From: Dryomyza anilis
Lineage: Eukaryota; Arthropoda; Insecta; Diptera; Dryomyzidae
Length of the DNA stretch: 64,000 bases
Reading direction: 5' to 3'
Assembly: GCA_951804985.1 (NCBI GenBank)
Contig: OX638132.1
Span: 84,448,696 to 84,512,695 of the forward strand
The notes beneath the pieces were generated by a model, which saw only the letters and a list, made by a program, of their open reading frames with translations, had not been told where the DNA came from and searched no databases. The number at the start of each line of letters is the position of its first letter. Within the stretch, counting starts at the first letter, position 1. Below are positions 59,806 to 64,000 of the stretch, in pieces. The position numbers and the translations under genes were made by a program.

Positions 59806-60314
59806 GGCCGGGGGGACGTCATCATCATCTCTCGACACCGCTCTCAACCACATCATCGTCGTCACCACCACCACCACCGCTGCCACCGTCAACGCATGCC
59901 GCCTTCGGTATGCACTTCACCGCCGCCCTGAAGAACGAATATCATCTGGATTATATGCGCGGCAGTGTTGGCAGCAACGGCGGCTCACATCTGCACGGCG
60001 GCGGTGGCCACCCACACGGCGGCTACAATCAGTCGCAGGCAATTGGCTCGACCACGCCCACCTCGGCGCACAACTCCCACCATCAGATGTCGTATCATAA
60101 TATGTTTACGCCGTCGCGTGATCCCGGCACCATGTGGCGTTGTCGCTCGTGCGGCAAGGAAGTGACCAACAGGTGGCACCACTATCACTCGCACACCGCC
60201 CAACGCTCCATGTGCCCCTACTGTCCGGCCACATACAGTCGCATCGACACATTACGCTCGCACCTGCGCGTCAAGCATCCCGATCGACTGATCAAACTCA
60301 GCTCATCGATGTAA
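59806..60314 (+). CDS. fru: fruitless alternative terminal exon 4: C2H2 pair (MWRCRSCGKEVTNRWHH)
   Basis: Acceptor ttggacacag (59805) joins C5 in phase to read G-PGGRHHHLSTPLSTTSSS. A Pro run follows, then HAAFGMHFTAALKNEYHLDY, and a His/Gly-rich stretch. The finger module is WRCRSCGKEVTNRWHHYHSH followed by MCPYCPATYSRIDTLRSHLR…KH, closing PDRLIKLSSSM and TAA. 168 residues are added, for a protein of about 669 aa. The first finger shares the RC.SC.K.V(S/T)NRWHH pattern with terminal exon 2, pointing to exon duplication. The overlapping frames at 59711, 59965 and 60134 and the minus-strand frames are shadows of a GC-rich exon. Confidence 0.95.
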
Positions 60315-63300
60315 ACGGTGACAACGACGACGACTGCGACTGCGACAACGACAGCGAAGAGAGAGCAAACGGCACAGAGAGCAGCACGAGAGCTTACAGC
60401 CGTTACAAACTAATTTGCTAAAACTACAGAAAACTCGTCGGTTTCCTTGACAGGCAGGGTTTTGTCCAAAATCACATAGCTATTACAATGCATAATTACA
60501 AGAACCATGTAATATGTTTGAATTATTTTTGAATACTATATAAACTACTACTATTTTAAGTGCTCCTAATAGCTAAATTAATCGTAGCACTTTCTCTACT
60601 GTGTAATGATTTCCTACATTAATTAATTGTTGGTTTCCTATTAGTTTAAGTTTGTTTATTAAATCGTAAAAATTATTGTTATTTGAAGTAAAGAAAAACA
60701 AATTATAAGAAACGAAAAAATAACAGAAAAACCTATATTTTTTGTGATTACGCTAAGTTTGTTTCTCTTGCGCATAGCAGAATTTTAATTATCAAAATTA
60801 ATTGAAATAAAAGTAACATAAAAGAATTCAATGAATAATAAAAAGTTTTCCGCATACAGTCAAAAAAATAAAATAAATCAAAGCAAGCTTGAAATTGTAA
60901 ACGAGAGAAGGGATTGCAAAATAAATTAAAAGAGCATATTTGTCAAATCAGTAATCAGAATAACTAACACTTTTGTCAGCTCATTTGTTAGAATAACAAA
61001 CACTTTTGTCAGCACAATTAACACATACGTCAGCACAACACTACATTTGTCAGAACGAAAAACAGATTTGCAGAGAAAAAACAAATTAGGTGTTGAAACA
61101 AATTAAATTTCTTAGTTGTCAAATGTATTTGTATTTAAAGCAATACATTGAGCTGTCAGCATAAAAAACATAATAGATTTTTGTCAAAATTACCTAAATA
61201 TTAATCAATGTTACGAACAATGTTTTGGTGAAAAACAAAACAACAATCATAGAATTTGTTAAACATGATGAGCTAGCAGAGCACGCAGAATTAAACGAAA
61301 AACAACTATAAAAACGAACAAGATTTTCTCTTAAAATAAATAAAACAAACAGTAAAATCAACCAACATATTTGTCAACTCTCGATGTTTCTTTGTTTGTT
61401 ACTCGTGGATGTTAATTGTCTATTGAAATACACACCCTAACCACAAATATAAATGATGAAAAACCAAATACTTATTACAATTACTAAAACAATAGCTGCA
61501 AATTAACCGTTGTACACAGAAAAAGAACTACCGCATTAAATTGAAAAACAAAAATCAAGTTTCAAAAATAAATTTAAGAGAAAATTCAGTGTTTTAAATT
61601 CTAGCTAAACAAAAGAAAATGTTAACTCAACTCATCTGCATTTATTCGCAAAAATAAAAAAACAGCAAATTAAAAAAAGAACAAATAAAAGAACATTTTT
61701 AAAATTCAAATTAACAAAATTAATTGATGGAATTATATGTTATTTGTTCTTTAAGTGAAAAGCTCAAGACAGAAAGCTCAGCTCGAGTTGCAAAGCGCAG
61801 TAAAATACAAAAGCTCAGTTAAGTTTAACTAAAGCTCAGCAAATGCAGTATTGAGTATCGCTCAGCGAGGAGAATTTGGAGAATTTTTGCAGTTAAAAAT
61901 ACAAATATTATTAAAAAATATATGCATTATTAAAAAACTCAATTTGCTCAATTCGAAAACTGTCTCTTGTAAGCCAGCTAAATGTTTAGATGAAAAACAA
62001 TAACTAAACGTTTCTATTACTATTAAGTAAAATACACATTACAACAACTACAATAACAACACCAAAAAAATACTAACAAAGAAACAGAAAAAAAAATAAC
62101 CTACAATGAAAAAGCAGCAGAAACTATTGGCAAAATGAAGAAATTATTTATAATTTATTTGTGTATGCTTAACGCCGGTTTCAATTATATTTTTAACAAA
62201 TAATATAAAATCAATAAAAACATAAAAAATCGACGGTTTCAAAAGAGAATCAAGCTAAATAGGAAAGTAAAAGAGAATCAGAAATTAGAAATATATCTTA
62301 GTAGACAGAGAGACAGGGAGAGGAGAGTTACAGAGTTTGAGTTTTGTAGGCTACAAATGACATGACTATAAAATTAAATACGAACGTAGTAAAAACGTTA
62401 ATGTTCGTGCTTAATTGACGCGCTCAGTAACTCTTACTCTCGCGCTGTCACACCACAATTAGAGAGCGCGCGCAAGCAAAAGAGAAACCCAGTAAATAAC
62501 CAACGAACGAAAGCGTTTCAGAGAAAGCTCAATTTAAGTCTTAAACATTAAACTTTAAACGATTTTGTAATATATAAAAAAAAATTAAAAAATAAAAAGC
62601 TCACTTTATAGATTTACGCTACTCTGTACACGTTAGTCACGTGTTCAGCAATTGATTCCTAATTTGTTAGTTCACTTTTGACTTTATAATGGAAGAAAAA
62701 ACCTACATATATTAATGAAAATCTAGTTTTTAAGTAAGTTTTTATGTTTTTAGTGTGTCCAACACACGCAACTGGCTCCGAAGCTTTTGTTTAGTTGTAA
62801 GCTTTTATTAAATGTAGGCTTTTTATTCAAGTGTTAAGTTTTTTTTTTTATTTTTAATAATTTTAAGCAAGCAACAACAAAAGCAAAAATCAATATACCT
62901 CAGATGCATTTCAGTTTTAAATTAAATGAAATTAGTTATAAAATAATTTACTATTTTTATTATTATAATTATTATTATTATAAATTGTTGTTTGTTATTA
63001 AATGTAGTTTTAAGTTTTCAAAAATTTAATGAAAAAAAAAAACAAAAGTACATAAAAACTTTGTTATCTTAAAAAAAAATACTATGGAAAAATTTCACTA
63101 AGAAGCAATCGATGCTGCTACCGCTACTCAATGCTAAAAGCTCAGTAAAAGCTTTATTTTTAGATGTGGCACCTAATTTTGGTATGGTTTTAAAATATAT
63201 ATTTTTCAAATTGCTTAAATTTGCAAATTCATAACTTATAAAAAAAAATTGATTTAATTCAAACTAAAAATGTCCATATCAAATATAGTAAAAATAAATA

Positions 63301-63760
63301 AATTGAAAACACACGACTAATTTAAGTAAAACTATATTTAAAAAAAAATATATATTTCAAAACTTGCTCAAATTTTTTACTATTATAATTCAAAAACATA
63401 TAACATACAAAAATTATGTTATTTTAATTAAAATTATAACAAAACTACAGAAGCTAATTTTTCTAAACTTTAAATTGTAAATTTTTCAAAACTTGCAAAG
63501 CTTTTATTATAATTATTATTAATTGAAAAATAAGAGTATGCTTTATTATCAAAAAAAAAAAGAAAAAAACTTAAAAAAGATTCAAGTGCCAAGTTGCTGT
63601 TTTTGCAAATAAAATTTTGATTTTGCATTTTAAGTTTTTTTTTTATTTTATTTAAGTTTCAAAAAAACATATATTAAAAACAACAAAAAATTGTGCTTGA
63701 GTTCTTCATCGAAAAACTCTTGAAAGTAAAATGAAATAAAGTTTTAAATTAATTTAGTTA
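60315..63760 (+). other. fru: Probable long 3' UTR of terminal exon 4
   Basis: There is a GC-rich start (60315-60420, (GAC)n-like), then A-rich DNA with clustered TTTGTCAG/TTTGTCAAA words (60938-61380) and AAAGCTCAG words (61777-61840, 63137). Candidate AATAAA at 63735 (ATGAAATAAAGTTTT). The true end is unknown. The rest to 64000 is AT-rich with nothing recognised. Confidence 0.4.
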
Positions 63761-64000
63761 CTACCTACCATCATCATCATTATACTTTCAAGCACGCCAC
63801 ACCTCCTACTACATAATTTTATTTGGTTTAGCATTTATTCAAAGATACAAAAAATTATTTTTAAACATTTTGTGATATTCAAAATTATACTTTTTGGAAT
63901 TTAGTTTATAGAATACAACCAAAATTTAAAAAAGAAAAACGATTTTTTCAAAAATTTAACACAAAAATGTTCATGTGATATTTGCGGAATTTTGTTATAG

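Overview
The window holds the 3' two-thirds of the fruitless (fru) gene of a cyclorrhaphan fly, all on the + strand. The identification rests on the TTK-type BTB domain, which starts [18 protein letters not shown]. It is supported by the downstream alanine/serine/arginine-rich linker (LSTTPV-like, KRRRKNSSNCDNSL and NFKSSPVPKTG motifs) and by a set of alternative C-terminal zinc-finger exons. The very AT-rich introns packed with MITEs and the near identity of the BTB to Drosophila suggest a higher fly. A tephritid fruit fly is plausible, but the genus cannot be fixed from the sequence alone.

Layout. 1-12060 is upstream non-coding DNA, probably intron between distal promoter/sex-specific exons (not in the window) and the first common exon. 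It contains a striking cluster of AGATAC motifs (about 3.0-5.55 kb), a degenerate minisatellite (5.96-6.69 kb) and several foldback elements. Five common exons follow: C1 12061-12208, C2 12982-13182, C3 13270-14088, C4 21178-21402 and C5 26105-26234. Four alternative terminal exons carry different C-termini. One, with a BED/TTF-like zinc finger (22128-23084), lies inside the C4-C5 intron and is entered in phase 0 from C4. The other three (38560-39497, 49991-50544, 59806-60314) are entered in phase 1 from C5, and each encodes a divergent pair of C2H2 fingers. All junction phases agree, giving predicted proteins (from the BTB methionine) of about 775, 812, 684 and 669 aa. Published letter names for these exons differ between laboratories, so they are named here by position.

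How the parts work together. One BTB dimerisation module is spliced to one of four DNA-binding modules, giving transcription factors with different target specificity. C1 has an open frame 5' of its ATG (YNTDQGA-M), which fits a male-specific N-terminal extension spliced on from an upstream exon. The most unusual coding feature is in the 49991 exon. Its zinc-finger ORF stops at a single TGA (50542-50544), and the same frame then stays open for 314 more codons (to 51489) encoding a Q/H/N-rich, acidic tail. That is a candidate stop-codon readthrough extension.

Non-coding landscape. The introns hold at least eight repeated element families. The most abundant is an ~200 bp TA-flanked MITE with CACTCAG termini, present in about 18 whole or partial copies. 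Others are a ~355 bp near-palindrome (three copies), a TTAA-flanked ~107 bp element (two copies), a ~255 bp inverted-repeat element (two copies), hAT-like A/T-rich elements, a TA-flanked ~300 bp palindrome (two copies), a GGGTGTGTGCGAG-ended family, one tRNA-derived SINE with a perfect 12 bp target duplication, and satellite arrays in the C3-C4 intron. I see no other protein-coding gene.
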